Source of the DNA: Poa pratensis | Taxonomy: Eukaryota > Streptophyta > Magnoliopsida > Poales > Poaceae | Length of the DNA: 64,000 bases | NCBI GenBank assembly: GCA_947311845.1 | Contig: CAMZMU010000117.1 | Location: 76,675,232 to 76,739,231, forward strand | Direction: 5' to 3' | Shown here: in pieces, positions 1 through 10,160 of the stretch | How the letters are laid out: the number at the start of each line of letters is the position of its first letter | Position numbering within the stretch: the stretch's first letter is position 1 | Program-made: the position numbers and the translations under genes | Notes under the pieces: model-generated | The model's input: the letters and a program-made list of their open reading frames with translations, nothing else | Databases searched by the model: none | What the model was told of the DNA's origin: nothing

Positions 1-158
1 AGACTTCTGGTACCTTTGCCACCTCTTAATTGTAAATCATGCAAAATAAGACAAAACAACATTGCAATTGAACTCTAATATGAAATATATCGATAATTAT
101 AAGCAAATTATAGTGGAAATTTGGGATGCAAAATAGACGCATCAATGTGCAATGACCA
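1..158. other. AT-rich flank, no gene seen
   Basis: This is AT-rich sequence immediately outside the LINE insertion that starts at 175. No coding region or repeat structure is recognised in it. Confidence 0.5.
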
Positions 159-174
159 TGCGTAACATGTAAGT
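159..174. repeat. Target-site duplication, left copy, of LINE 175-4643
   Basis: The 16-mer TGCGTAACATGTAAGT occurs here and again at 4644-4659, exactly bracketing the LINE. Bases outside the two copies differ, so the match is a bounded duplication. A 16-bp TSD is normal for target-primed reverse transcription by an L1-type LINE. Confidence 0.9.
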
Positions 175-2129
175 TTCTGTTTTTAGAAATGGGGAGTCCC
201 GGCCTCTGCATCATGATGATGCACACAGCCTTTATATTAATTGAAAAGTAGCAAAAGAGTATTAAGTAGCTTATTACAACTCAAGGATCACTCAATGTGG
301 CCACATGAACCAACCACAGAAAAAAAAGCTAATAGAAGACTACACATCTTGGAGCCTTCTAGTGTGTTGCCACCCATGCTGGCAGCAAATAGCTCGGACC
401 ACCGCCATAAGACGGGTACAACCAGTATCCATAAGATCTCGCTACTCGGATGGAAGGAGATAGGACCACATATGGATCCAGTACGTGGCGCGGTGAACAA
501 CCTGCAAAAATGAGTACCTCCAAGTTTGTTAAACACAACATCATTTCTACAGTTCCAAACAGCCCAGAAAAAAGCACAAACACCAATGCGAATACGTGCT
601 TTAGTTTTCTTATCTACTCCGTCTAGCCAATGTCCAAACATGTTTGCTACACTAGTAGGTGGAGAGATATTAAAAGTGAAGTGAATGAGGCGCCAAAGGT
701 TTCTAACAAAAGGGCAGTGTATGAAAAGATGCTCCACTGTTTCATCCGCAGTGCAAAACGCACATTTCTTACAACCGATCCAATTTCTTTTAATCACATT
801 ATCTTTAGTAAGGATGACTTTCCTGTGCAAAAACCACATGAACACCTTTATTTTAAGGGGAACCTTTAATTTCCATAGGTATTTCTGGAGGAACGGAGTA
901 TGACCATGCAAATAGTCTGCATACATAGATTTAACAGTGAACTGACCAGTCGTAGTTAAGTTTCATTTGAACTTGTCCGCCTCATTGGAAAGTGAGATAC
1001 TAATTAGCCTCTGAACAAGTTTCTTCCATGAGTCCCAATTTCTTCCGGTCAATGTTCTTCTAAACTCAATGTTTAGGGGATTATGACTTAACACTGCGGA
1101 CACTAAAACATTTTTATGATGCACAATGTTAAACAAGGACGGATACTGATCAGCCAAAGATTTATCCCCAAGCCAAACATCCTCCCAAAACGGGTATGGA
1201 GGCCATCGCCAACCACAAACTGTCCCCGTTGAAAAAAACTCTTGTTTGACAGACATAATCCCTTTCCAAAAAGGGGAATCAGTGGGTTTAGGTTCAGTTT
1301 GGGCAAGTGTTTTTCCTTGGAGGTATTTATTAGATAACAACTCCTGCCAAACACCCTCTTCCCTTAGTATCTTAAAAAGCCATTTGCTTAATAAACATTT
1401 GTTTTTGATATCTAAAACCTGAATACCCAAACAACCTTGATCCTTAGGCCGACAAACTATATTCCATTTTGCTAACCTATATTTCTTCTTAACACTATCG
1501 CTCTGCCAAAAAAACCTTGAACGAAAGTAGTCAAGCCTCTTTCTTACCCCAACAGGAATTAAGAAAAAAGAGAGGAGGAACATAGGTAGACTAGTAAGAA
1601 CCGAATTGATCAACACCAATCGGTCTCCGTTGGACAACATCTTGCCCGCCCAACAACCAAGCTTTTTTTCAAATCTATCTTCAATCACTTTCCATTCCTT
1701 ATTAAGAAGTTTGCGGTAATGTATCGAAATACCCAAGTATTTGAAAGGCAATGTGCCTACCTCACAACCAAAAATACTCCGATATTCATTTTGCACATCC
1801 TTGGCCGAACCAAAGCAATACAATTCGCTCTTGTGAAAATTAATCTTGAGCCCAGATAGTTGCTCAAACATTGATAGGATTAATTTCATATTAACCGCCT
1901 TCTCTAAGTCGTGCTCAAGAAAAAGAATCGTGTCGTCAGCATATTGTAAGATCGAGACTCCTCCATCAACAAGATCCGGAATGAGCGACCCTACCTGACC
2001 ATCCTCTTTTGCTCTTGCAATAAGGACAACCAACATATCCGCAACAATATTAAACAAAATTGGAGACAAAGGATCTCCTGGTCTAAGACCTTTTAAAGTC
2101 TGAAAATAATGACCAATATCATCATTAAC

Positions 2130-2585
2130 ACGAATTCCGACACTCCCCCCCTGTATAAATCTAGCAACCCATTCGCACCACTTAGGATCAAAACCTTTCA
2201 TGCGAAGAGCCTGATGCAAAAAGGACCAATTTACCTTATCATAAGCCTTTCCAAAATCAATTTTGAAAAGAACTCCATCCTTTTTTTTCCTATGCAGCTC
2301 ATGTATTGTTTCATGAAATACAACCACTCCCTCAAGAATGTTCCTCCCAAGGATGAAAGCTGTTTGAGATGGTTGAATAACTTTATGTGCAATAGACGAC
2401 ACCCGATTTGTCCCCACCTTAGTGAATATCTTGAAGCTTACATTCAATAAGCATATGGGCCTATATTGTTCAATGCGAGAAGCATCCTCTTTTTTGGGCA
2501 GTAGAGTAATTACCCCAAAATTTAATTTATACAGAGGAAGATCTCCATTTTGAAGTTGTGTAAACATTGGCATTAAGTCAATCTT
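2130..2585. repeat. ~455-bp direct repeat, copy A (flanks nested RNase H LINE)
   Basis: This segment, from ACGAATTCCGACAC to AAGTCAATCTT, is repeated at 3373-3826 in the same orientation. By eye the copies differ at about six substitutions plus a C-run length change. It is part of the RT coding region of the host LINE. Copy A reads FGKAYDKV and FILGRN where copy B keeps FEKAYDKV and FIPGRN, so copy A has drifted more. Confidence 0.92.
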
Positions 2586-3372
2586 TTTTTTTTTTGACGG
2601 TAAATATAGAATTTCATTACTCAACTAGCTCAGCCATATCGCTGGCAACAGTTTTTGTTACACAAATGGGGGCAGAGTCCACCCAAAAGTAGTCAGACAT
2701 ATCTGACGCCACTCCAAACTTTGCAAGCTCATGAGCTGCAGAGTTGCAAGCCCGACGGCAAAAAGAAACAGAAAAAGAGTCGAAACTCATTCTACAGTTC
2801 TTCTTAGCCTCCAGGACCAGGACACCGATGGTGGAACGGTCGAAGTCATCACAGTTGAGGGCTTTGACAAGTGTTGACGCATCAGATTCAAAAGAGACCC
2901 GAAGAGCACCCACCCTACTAGCTCCCTCCACTGCCGCAAGACAAGCAACGGTTTCAGCGTGCAAAGCATCCCGGAGATTGCATGATTTCCCCGCCCCTGC
3001 TGCCACAAACCCGCCATTGTGATCACGGATGATGTAACCCCAGCCGCCACTGCCGGTGGTGCAGTTAAAAGCCCCATCGAAATTTACCTTTAGGATCTCA
3101 TCATGGGGCTTCGTCCAACAAGGTTGGTCCGGGGGTTTTGGTGGTTTTTCAGGCTTTTTTAGCGACTTGAAATCCACCAGATGCCGCTCCACCCCGCTGC
3201 AGACCTCTGAAGCACTCCTAATATTCTCATTTGCATTTGCTTTATTTCGAATACCCCACCATTCCCACATCAGAATCAAGGCCTTCATTTTGGTATCTTC
3301 TTCACACTTCCATAGCTGTTGCAGCATTTCCTGAGCAGAACCGCACTCCTGGAGCTTCTCCCTAGTCTCATA
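2586..3372 (-). mobile_element. Nested 5'-truncated LINE fragment with RNase H domain
   Basis: A 787-bp insertion on the minus strand. Its 3' end reads ATATTTACCGTC followed by about 12-14 A (plus-strand T run at about 2586-2597), a clear poly(A) tail. It carries the C-terminal RNase H region of a different LINE lineage from the host element. It sits precisely between the two ~455-bp direct repeats, which are therefore best read as an unusually long target-site duplication. Only the 3' part of the source element is present. Confidence 0.85.
2617..3372 (-). pseudogene. RNase H-like (RVT_3) C-terminal domain of nested LINE, fragment
   Basis: The open frame runs from the 5' junction of the insertion to a stop at 2617-2619. 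It shows a short zinc-domain remnant (LMWEWWGIRNKANANE), a Pro-rich linker, then a plant-type RNase H fold: KVNFDGAF (first catalytic Asp), HAETVACLAAVEGA (catalytic Glu), SFESDAS (second Asp) and RRACNSAAHELAKFG near the C-terminus. RNase H domains of this kind are known at the end of ORF2 in one branch of plant L1 elements. The frame continues upstream into host LINE sequence, but that is a chance fusion. Function is not expected, because RT and endonuclease are missing. Confidence 0.85.
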
Positions 3373-3826
3373 CGAATTCCGACACTCCCCCTTGTATAAA
3401 TCTAGCAACCCATTCGCACCACCTAGGATCAAAACCTTTCATGCGAAGAGCCTGATGCAAAAAGGACCAATTTACCTTATCATAAGCCTTTTCAAAATCA
3501 ATTTTGAAAAGAACTCCATCCTTTTTTTTCCTATGCAGCTCATGTATTGTTTCATGAAATACAACCACTCCCTCAAGAATGTTCCTCCCAGGGATGAAAG
3601 CTGTTTGAGATGGTTTACTAACTTTATGTGCAATAGACGACACCCGATTTGTCCCCACCTTAGTGAATATCTTGAAGCTTACATTCAATAAGCATATGGG
3701 CCTATATTGTTCAATGCGAGAAGCATCCTCTTTTTTGGGCAGTAGAGTAATTACCCCAAAATTTAATTTATACAGAGGAAGATCTCCATTTTGAAGTTGT
3801 GTAAACATTGGCATTAAGTCAATCTT
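3373..3826. repeat. ~455-bp direct repeat, copy B
   Basis: Partner of 2130-2585. Copy B continues smoothly at its right-hand side into host LINE sequence (GPDGFPAEFYQNFWDVIKID), so it shows the undisturbed reading of the RT gene before the insertion. Confidence 0.92.
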
Positions 3827-4643
3827 AATGACATCCCAAAAATTTTGGTAGAATTCCGCAGGAAACCCATCTGGCCCTGGGGCTTTGTTGTGCTCCATTT
3901 GAGAGATAGCATCAAACACTTCCTTTTCTGTAAAGGAAGAAGTTAAAATGTTATTCTCCTGAACCGAAATTTGAGGAAGATCCTCTATAGCCGATTCATC
4001 CATAGAGAAGAAGATAGGATCTGAAGGTCCAAACAACCTTTTATAATACTCGGAGATGAATACTTTCAAATTATTCTCTCCTACTATCGTCCCGTCATCC
4101 TGTTCAAGTTGAAAAAATATTTTCTTACGATGCCTTCCATTTGCAATGATATGGAAGTATCTCCTATTATTTCCACCTTCCTAGATATGTTTTACTTTTC
4201 CCCGTTGTGCCCATTTTGATTCTTCGTCTCTCCGAAGCTGAGCCATTTGCTCATCCGCTTCTTTCTTAGCTTTTTTCTCAGCTGCCGACAATGGCATGTT
4301 TTCAGCTTTTATGTCTAACTCATTAATCAAAAGCATGAGTTTTTCTTTTAGTTTCTAATATTCACCGCTGATGTTCTTTGCCCAACCCCTCAAAAATTGA
4401 CAGGTGTGCCTAATCTTATTCAGCCAAGTTTCTATAGGAGTGGATCCACCAAGTGTGGATTGCCATTCCTTTACAATCATCTCGTAAAAACCTTCCTTGC
4501 AAAGCCAAGGCAACTCAAAAGAGAAATTTCTCTTATTCCCCAGGTGGGCTTGCACACCCGAGTCAATTATGAGCGGTGTATGATCAGATCCAGTGCGTGT
4601 AATTGCATGAACCGTCACTAGTGGGAACTTTTGTTCCCACTCC

Positions 4644-4659
4644 TGCGTAACATGTAAGT
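4644..4659. repeat. Target-site duplication, right copy, of LINE 175-4643
   Basis: Exact repeat of 159-174 (TGCGTAACATGTAAGT), abutting the truncated 5' end of the LINE. Confidence 0.9.
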
Positions 4660-5790
4660 GAATGACAACCGTGGCCATGCCACAAAAATATCATGCCTGA
4701 TCTAAAAGTAGCATGAAACAATAAAAAATATAGATACGTTTTAGAGGTATCACTATGCGCATCCATGTTATCTTAGATCCATTTTTTCATAGGTAACAAA
4801 AATAAATTCCAATAACATCAAATGAGTGGATTTTAAAAACAAAAGGCAAAAAAGACCACCAGGCAATTGTCAGGCCCATTAGGGAGGCATCACTCTTTCA
4901 GCTGGCCCCATTGGTCTTGAAATATGTGTCCAAATACCCTATCACGGACTATATTTGGGGTGACAAATAAATGTGTGCTCTAATTGAAGCGACACTGGAG
5001 TCTCGTCCGAAGATATCATCTAGATGTGCCGCACTGAGGCGGCCCAATGACATTTGCATTGTTTACATCCTAAGAATTTTATATCTATTTTCTATAAATT
5101 GATTTTACACTTTAAAGAGTAATTTAAAAAACCTTCAAAGGTTGAAATATTTGTTCAAACAAGTATAAAAAAATCATATGTGTCTAAATAGATGTTCATG
5201 AGTTGAAAAGTTGTTTCTATGTATGATAAAAGTTATTCATACCAATATCAAAATATTCATACAGAAAATTTAAAATGTTCATGCAAAAGAGAACAATGTT
5301 TCAATCAGGGAAATGTGTGAAAAAAGGAAATAAAAAATAATTAAAAATCCAGAAAAATGGAAAAGGAGAAAGAAAGCCCGAAGAAAACCAATAGAAACAA
5401 AAATAAAATAAAAAACAAATCGAGAAGAAACCGGAGCAAACTTAGCAAACAGAGCAGAAAGAACCATACCAGAAAATATGAAAAAGCCCGTCCAGGGCAA
5501 ATACACAAGGCCTTACTAGGAAAAATGGGCCGGCCCATATACGCTGACATTAAGAATTGCTGAAGGCGATGAATGATAAACATTCGTCGTATCCAAATAA
5601 GAACAAATTAGTTTCACCTTAAGAATCGTAAATTCCTTCCAAAGAATACCAGTAAATATAAAGATCGAATTTGTACGTGTGATATACATAATTAATGGCT
5701 ATATATCTTTTGTATATCTAATTATACGAAAATGCAAATCTAGTATATTTCCTAATAATTCTGATTAATAGACATTTATTGTACTCTAAA
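4660..5790. other. AT-rich intergenic sequence
   Basis: No gene is recognised. Several frames are open around 5279-5583 only because the sequence is A-rich (long runs of GAAA/AAAA type); the products are low-complexity Lys/Asn or Phe/Leu strings and are not credible proteins. Confidence 0.5.
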
Positions 5791-5809
5791 GATCTTCGTG
5801 ATCTATCTC

Positions 5810-5817
5810 TATATATT
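5810..5817 (+). promoter_or_regulatory. TATA box of DUF538 gene
   Basis: TATATATT lies about 80 bp upstream of the ATG at 5896, a normal plant TATA-to-start spacing with a short 5' leader. The paralogue at 18.98 kb has a matching TATATA at 18885-18890, and the sequences upstream of both (CATTTATTGTACTC) are alike, so the promoter was duplicated with the gene. Confidence 0.6.
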
Positions 5818-5895
5818 GTGTGCTTACGAAATAGAAGCACGTACACAAAGTTTTCTTGTCCAGTTACTTTACCTCCTAACCCAAAAACACCAACA

Positions 5896-6414
5896 ATGGC
5901 GAAGCATTTCCTCCCCCTCCTCATGGTAGTGGCAGCCATAGTTCTGACCACCACCGTGGCAGCTCAAGACCCCGCACCAAGTCCCACCCCAGCCCCCGCC
6001 CCGGCTCCTGCCCCTGAAGCCCCGGCCCCTGCCCCCGAAGCGGGCGACAAGAACTCGACCACCACGCCGACGGCGTACGAAATGCTAAAGCGATTCGACT
6101 TCCCACCGGGCATCCTCCCGGAGGGAGCAGAGAGCTACGAGATCAGCCCGGACGGCTCTTTCCAGGTGAACTTCCGTGATGACTGTCATTTCCGGGTCGC
6201 CAAGAAGTATAACGTCCGCTACAGTAGCCGGGTCGCTGGGAACATCCAGAACGGCTCCATCAGCGGCCTCGAGGGCGTCAAGGTGAAGGTCGTTTTTGCG
6301 TGGATCCACATCGGGGAGGTCGGCCGTGACGGCGACGAGCTCAAACTTAAGGCCGGGCCGATATCCCAGTCCTTTCCGGTCGATGACTTCTCCGTTAGCC
6401 CTCAGTGTACCTGA
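5896..6414 (+). CDS. Secreted DUF538 family protein with Ala-Pro linker
   Basis: An intact single-exon gene of 172 residues. Residues 1-23 form a signal peptide (MAKHFLPLL, then a hydrophobic core ending TVAA). Residues 25-48 are a Pro/Ala-rich stretch (APAPAPAPEAPAPAPEA) like an arabinogalactan-protein module, expected to be hydroxylated and glycosylated if exported. Residues 58-171 match DUF538: AYEMLKRFDFPPGILPEGA, then GSFQVNF, a central Cys, NGSISGLEGVKVKVVFAWI, and a C-terminal SPQCT. DUF538 proteins are small plant proteins of uncertain biochemical role, often stress-responsive. The start is chosen because it begins the signal peptide and lies just after the TATA box; an upstream in-frame ATG at 5779 precedes the TATA box. 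A pseudogene paralogue lies 13 kb downstream. Confidence 0.9.
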   Translation: MAKHFLPLLMVVAAIVLTTTVAAQDPAPSPTPAPAPAPAPEAPAPAPEAGDKNSTTTPTAYEMLKRFDFPPGILPEGAESYEISPDGSFQVNFRDDCHFRVAKKYNVRYSSRVAGNIQNGSISGLEGVKVKVVFAWIHIGEVGRDGDELKLKAGPISQSFPVDDFSVSPQCT

Positions 6415-7130
6415 GGTGGAACTTTAAGATCGACATGCACCGCCGCCACCATGCACCCGTTCACCAGCTGCTTAGATCACGTCGATTGACGTTTCATTCT
6501 GTTTTTTTTTTTTTTTGTTCATTTTTAGCTTCTTCATTGGTCTCTGATGCACACGCTGCTGCTTCTTTGCGATTGTTGTGCTCTTCTACCAATTCATGTA
6601 CTTTGATTGAGAGATTAAATTCAACAGAAAAGAAAATCCATTAGAGTGCAAAGTTCAATTTGGAGATTAAAACTAATGACGTGTTTTTGAAGAACGCCAC
6701 CTTGAATACATTGTCCGATCAGTGCAAAGTTTACAGTGCGGTATATAAGAATCTCTCGAGATGTCAGGTCCCGTAGATAACTTCCGTTCATGTATATAGG
6801 ATCATATATTCCAACATTAACTTGGGCAGACACATGCCTTTAGCTTGGTAGTGCGTCCATTGCCTTCAACTCTACAAGGTTGATTTCAAACTTCTATAGG
6901 TGGTTCTCCATGAAGAAGTGGTAATTGTTTGGCACTTCGACTGCAAATGTGATGTAAATTCACCAAAACATTTAATTGCATCGTGATTTGTCGATCCAGA
7001 GTCTACATCTCTTGGGGACATATCTCTAACTCATCCGACGACCGATGATCAGTGGCTCACCTAGATCGTACACTGCTCGATGATGACCTCTTCTAGTTTC
7101 TATGATTGTATTATAGAGCTCTTTTATGGT
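6415..7130. other. 3' flank of DUF538 gene; no further gene
   Basis: This holds the 3' UTR region with a T-run (about 6502-6516). Around 6640-6730 there is diverged similarity to the flank downstream of the paralogue (19680-19760), for example AGTGCAAA followed by AAGAAC and TCCG, so the duplication reaches past the coding region. No other coding region is seen. Confidence 0.5.
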
Positions 7131-7269
7131 TCTTGGAAAACTACCGCAGGTAGTTTCCGGTAGCTCCCGTCGAAAATTATTTCAGCCGTCTGATTCGCAC
7201 GTAGCAGTGCTAAATTATTCCAGCCGTCCAAGTATTAAGAAGAAAATTAACTAATCACGCAGCGGTATT

Positions 7270-9060
7270 TTGGTCATTTGTCATTTGCCCACGAACAAAT
7301 TTCTCGTCCTCGTCCGCCCGTCGATCCGCTGAGTGCGGCGCCGCCGCCCTCCTCCTTCAAGCGCCCGCCGCCCTCTTCCTTCGTGCTCCCTCACGCGGTC
7401 GTCGATCTAGGTCATCTGGGTGTTTCGCCTCCATCCCCACTGCGGCAATCCATCGCCTTCCGCCTCCATCCCCACTGCCTGCGGCTACCTTCCTTGACCA
7501 GCTGACTCCGGCGTCGGCGCCGTCCTCAGCAGTTGAATCGGAGCCGCCGGTATTGGATCTTCCGGCCAACTCTCTCTATCCTCGCCTGCGTGAACGGAGG
7601 CTTGGGCGACTGATCCGCCACACCGCCGGCCATAGGATCGCGCACGCCGGAGGACGAGGCCCCCTTCACGCAGCGCACGGACTGGGACTGGAGCGGCCCC
7701 CGACGCCAAGGTCAGAGGCCCGCCGCATCGACGCCCTCCGCTACCTTCCCTCAGCCCTCTCGTCCGTTGCCCGACGTGCTGCCACTGTAAGTACTTTAGT
7801 AGTTGGGAATGCTGTTCATGGCGTTCAATGACAATTCCTTCGTTACCTGATGTTTACAGCCTTAGAGACTAACTTACTAAGCATTGCATGATCATCTGTG
7901 AAGTATGTAGGCTTATTTTCCTCCCTTCTGTCCTATGAAAAACTTGATTTAGTAATCACTAATAAAGGTAGCGAAATATAATTGTTAGAGTTGTTGAGGC
8001 TCTGTAGTTCACAATTCATGTGGTAGCTAATAAGATAGTCTTTAACATTGGGGGGAAAGCAGAATAAGCTAAAATTATTTTCCTTGATAGTTCTCCAAAA
8101 GATAATTCAGACGATTTAGGCAACTCCTCATGACAAGTAAATTTCCCTTCGAGTAGGTATGACATGTGAACAAGGTTTAGAGCATAAGTTCGCATGAGAA
8201 GATTGCAGCTGTCCATCAATTATTAGTACTAGTTAGAATATTTGAGATGTGCGCTCATGTAAGTGGAGGGATTTTATCGATTCTTGAACAGTATCGGTTG
8301 TTAATAAGTTGTCTCTTTTTATCATACAGTTACGCATTGCTGCTACTGCACATACTTTTGCCATTTTATTGGTGGAATGGCCGTTTTACCTGATTGAACA
8401 ATTGATTTAATGCCATTATTTTTACTTGAAGCGGAAAGTAACTTGTTGCATGTTTTGTTCTATATTTTATTTCTCTATAAATAGAACTCCACAAAGGCTC
8501 TATTTAATGATCCTCTTCATTCAATTTGCAGGTTCTACAGCGGCCCTTCGCGAGGTAGTGACCGTAGGAGCAGGAGTCCTCCCAATGCTGTTGGGGTCTC
8601 CACTCTCCAACTGGTAAATGTTACCTGCAAGATCCAAGCTAGCATCACGGATGGTGACGAAATGGAGTAGACGGAGTTGGTTCCCTAACCAAACTATAGT
8701 TATCCCTTATGGTCGTTTAAAGCAAAGAGTGTCCTGGAACTTTGCTGACTTAGGTTAAGTTGTGTCGGGTCTTTTGCTATGTCGATGCCGTGCCTCGGAG
8801 GCGCTTGATACTCTGTGTCCGTATGGTGGTGTTAAAACCTCGTACCTCTGTGAAACCTGAAACCTCGGGCTTGTTAGCTATTTATGCCTGGTAGTAGCGT
8901 TATAATCCCTGGGAAAGGAACTGCTTTGAGCCACGAATTTTGGACGGAACCATGTAAGTTATGGAAGTCGGCTGTTGTAAATGCTCTCGGTATGATGGCT
9001 TGATGTTGAACAGAATGCCCTATGCTTTACAAGTGCTGAATCTGTACTCGTTAATTTGCA
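7270..9060 (+). other. Possible spliced transcript of unknown nature
   Basis: 7290-7786 is strongly GC-rich and ends in a good splice donor, CCACT|GTAAGTACT. AT-rich intron-like sequence follows from 7787 to 8531 and ends TCAATTTGCAG|GTTCTACAG, a good acceptor. The downstream block (8532-about 9060) has transcript-like composition. I find no convincing long protein: the longest frames (63-92 codons) are Pro/Arg-rich and do not join across the splice into a recognisable domain. It may be a host gene's 5' UTR exon pair, a long non-coding RNA or a gene fragment carried by a transposon. The call rests on splice signals and composition only. Confidence 0.3.
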
Positions 9061-9405
9061 TCTGGCGCTAGCTGACTTTATCTAAACCTGACAAAAATGC
9101 ACTTCTCATAAAACGACGACACACTTGCAATTCCTAGATACAACCAATGTACTTGTCACAAAGTGATTGATTCCGAAAAATACAAATTTGACTCTCACAA
9201 ACAAAACAAATTTGAGAGAAACTAGTGCTGCATGTGCAGGTGAAAGAGAGAATGCACTACCTAGAGCGAAGAGTGAATGTGCTAGCTAGTACAGAGAACT
9301 AACAAAATGAACGAGTACACCAGCGCTTCAACGCATTTTAGCAAGCACATAGTGTGCACTGTCGTAAGCTGCTGCCCGGACTCCAAATCCTGCACTTCAC
9401 CACCG

Positions 9406-9414
9406 TTCCCGAGC
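9406..9414. repeat. 9-bp target-site duplication, left, of Pack-MULE
   Basis: TTCCCGAGC directly precedes the left terminal inverted repeat and is repeated at 10364-10372 directly after the right one. A 9-bp duplication is diagnostic of Mutator-like elements. Confidence 0.92.
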
Positions 9415-9619
9415 GAGAAAATGACACAAAACCACTACATTTGGGGGTGAGTTCTAGCATAGCCACCACAATTCAGATTTTTGACACATAAATACCACTT
9501 CAGGGGCTGGTGTGGGACGCAGAGCACTGATTTTTCTGATTAAGCACGCTAACACGTTTTCTGATGGATCGGACCCACCTGTCGGGTCTACGTGGCAAAA
9601 AAAAAAAAAAGCTGGTCAA
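9415..9619 (+). repeat. Left terminal inverted repeat of Pack-MULE (205 bp)
   Basis: The reverse complement of 10161-10363. The match runs from GAGAAAATGACACAAAACCA through a run of about 14 A to GCTGGTCAA, with only a few differences (for example GATGG against GACGG near 9563). Confidence 0.93.
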
Positions 9620-9840
9620 CGAGCGTAGCGCTGCTTTTCCGCCTGCGGCAGCGCGAAGAACTCGCGCCCGACGCGCTGCAGCTCGGACACAGCCTCGGCC
9701 GGCACACCGTGGTTCACCACCTGGAAGATCCCCCACTCTCGCGCGGCATCCGCCATGTCGCAGCCGGCGTAGGGCGAGGTCATGTCGATCACGGGGATCT
9801 CCGGCGGCTCGTGCTCGGACCGCACGAAGTCCGGCGGGAG
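9620..9840 (-). pseudogene. Captured fragment of a flavonol-synthase-like 2-oxoglutarate dioxygenase
   Basis: The minus strand encodes LPPDFVRSEHEPPEIPVIDM, then ADAAREWGIFQVVNHGVPAE and REFFALPQAEKQRYA. This is the N-terminal DIOX_N region of plant 2OG-Fe(II) oxygenases of the flavonol synthase / anthocyanidin synthase group. The fragment runs straight into the left TIR at 9619, so it ends where the element's terminus begins. The catalytic half with the His-Asp-His iron site and the Arg that binds 2-oxoglutarate is absent, so it cannot be an enzyme. An ATG at 9825 opens a 69-codon frame closed inside the TIR. Which family member was captured cannot be decided by eye. Confidence 0.85.
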
Positions 9841-9865
9841 CGCGCCCGAGCCAGGGGAGGCCGGC

Positions 9866-10020
9866 CAGGCGCGGCGCGGTCAGGAGCGGGCTGGGGCGCG
9901 GTCAGGGGCGGCCAGGCGCGGCGCGCGGAGAGGGGCTGCCGGCCGGGCGCGGCGCGGCGCGCGGTCAGGAGCGGGCTTGGGCGCGGCGCGGCGTGCAGCC
10001 AGGCACCGGGTCCCGCGCTT
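9866..10020. repeat. GC-rich degenerate repeats inside Pack-MULE
   Basis: Repeated motifs such as GGCGCGGCGCGGTCAGGAGCG and CGGGCTGGGGCGCGG recur at about 90-bp spacing. Several frames are open only because of composition. Confidence 0.6.
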
Positions 10021-10160
10021 GCTGTGAGATGGCGGCGTCGGCCAAAGCTTGCGGCAAGCTCGGGGGAGGAGGAGCAATTGGGGTCGGGTCGGGGAGGAGG
10101 AGCTCGCAGGTGGCCATCGCCGGCGGCCGGAGCTATGTGGTGGCTTAGCTAGAGATAACA

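Larger units (their letters stand above)
175..4643 (-). mobile_element. 5'-truncated L1-like LINE, with nested insertion
   Basis: This is a non-LTR retrotransposon on the minus strand, bounded by a perfect 16-bp TSD. Its 3' end (175-240) reads on the minus strand as a GGCTGTGTGCATC...GATGCAGAGGCCGGGG type tail ending in an A-rich stretch, a tail form I associate with Triticeae LINEs. The 5' end is cut inside the endonuclease domain just before an SDHTPLII motif, so ORF1, the 5' UTR and most of the endonuclease are absent. Excluding the nested 787-bp insertion and one copy of the ~455-bp repeat, about 3.2 kb of the original element remains. It cannot be autonomous in this state. Confidence 0.92.
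288..4643 (-). pseudogene. LINE ORF2 pseudogene: endonuclease end, reverse transcriptase, zf-RVT
   Basis: On the minus strand the order is: C-terminal endonuclease (SDHTPLII, about 4570-4590), linker, reverse transcriptase (GPDGFPAEFYQ near 3870; FEKAYDKVNW; GLRPGDPLSP near 2080; catalytic YADD near 1940), thumb/connection, then a zf-RVT zinc-binding domain (LKIKVFMWFLHRK, CKKCAFC) ending at 288. The frame is closed by in-frame stops at 4355-4357 (TAG), 4181-4183 (TAG, apparently replacing Gln in HIQEGG) and 963-965 (TGA, replacing Trp; the related LINE at 58.7 kb reads FRWNL at this point). It is also broken by the nested insertion at 2586-3372. The RT motifs themselves are intact, which suggests moderate age. 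Confidence 0.9.

Noticed and set aside
2617..3432. 271-codon minus-strand frame as one intact gene
   Set aside because: Its first ~20 codons are host-LINE RT sequence read through the insertion junction; only the part from 3372 down is RNase H, and it lacks the rest of its ORF2.
5279..5583. Frames of 68-80 codons on both strands
   Set aside because: Low-complexity A/T-rich translation (Lys/Asn or Phe/Leu) with no signal beyond composition.
6494..6530. T-run in the DUF538 3' UTR as another micro-retroinsertion
   Set aside because: No exact direct repeat flanks the run.
7140..7240. Possible Mutator-like TIR pairing with 17640-17760
   Set aside because: Both share GGTAGTTT...GGTAGCTC-like wording, but in the same orientation and without matching flanking duplications, so no element could be delimited.
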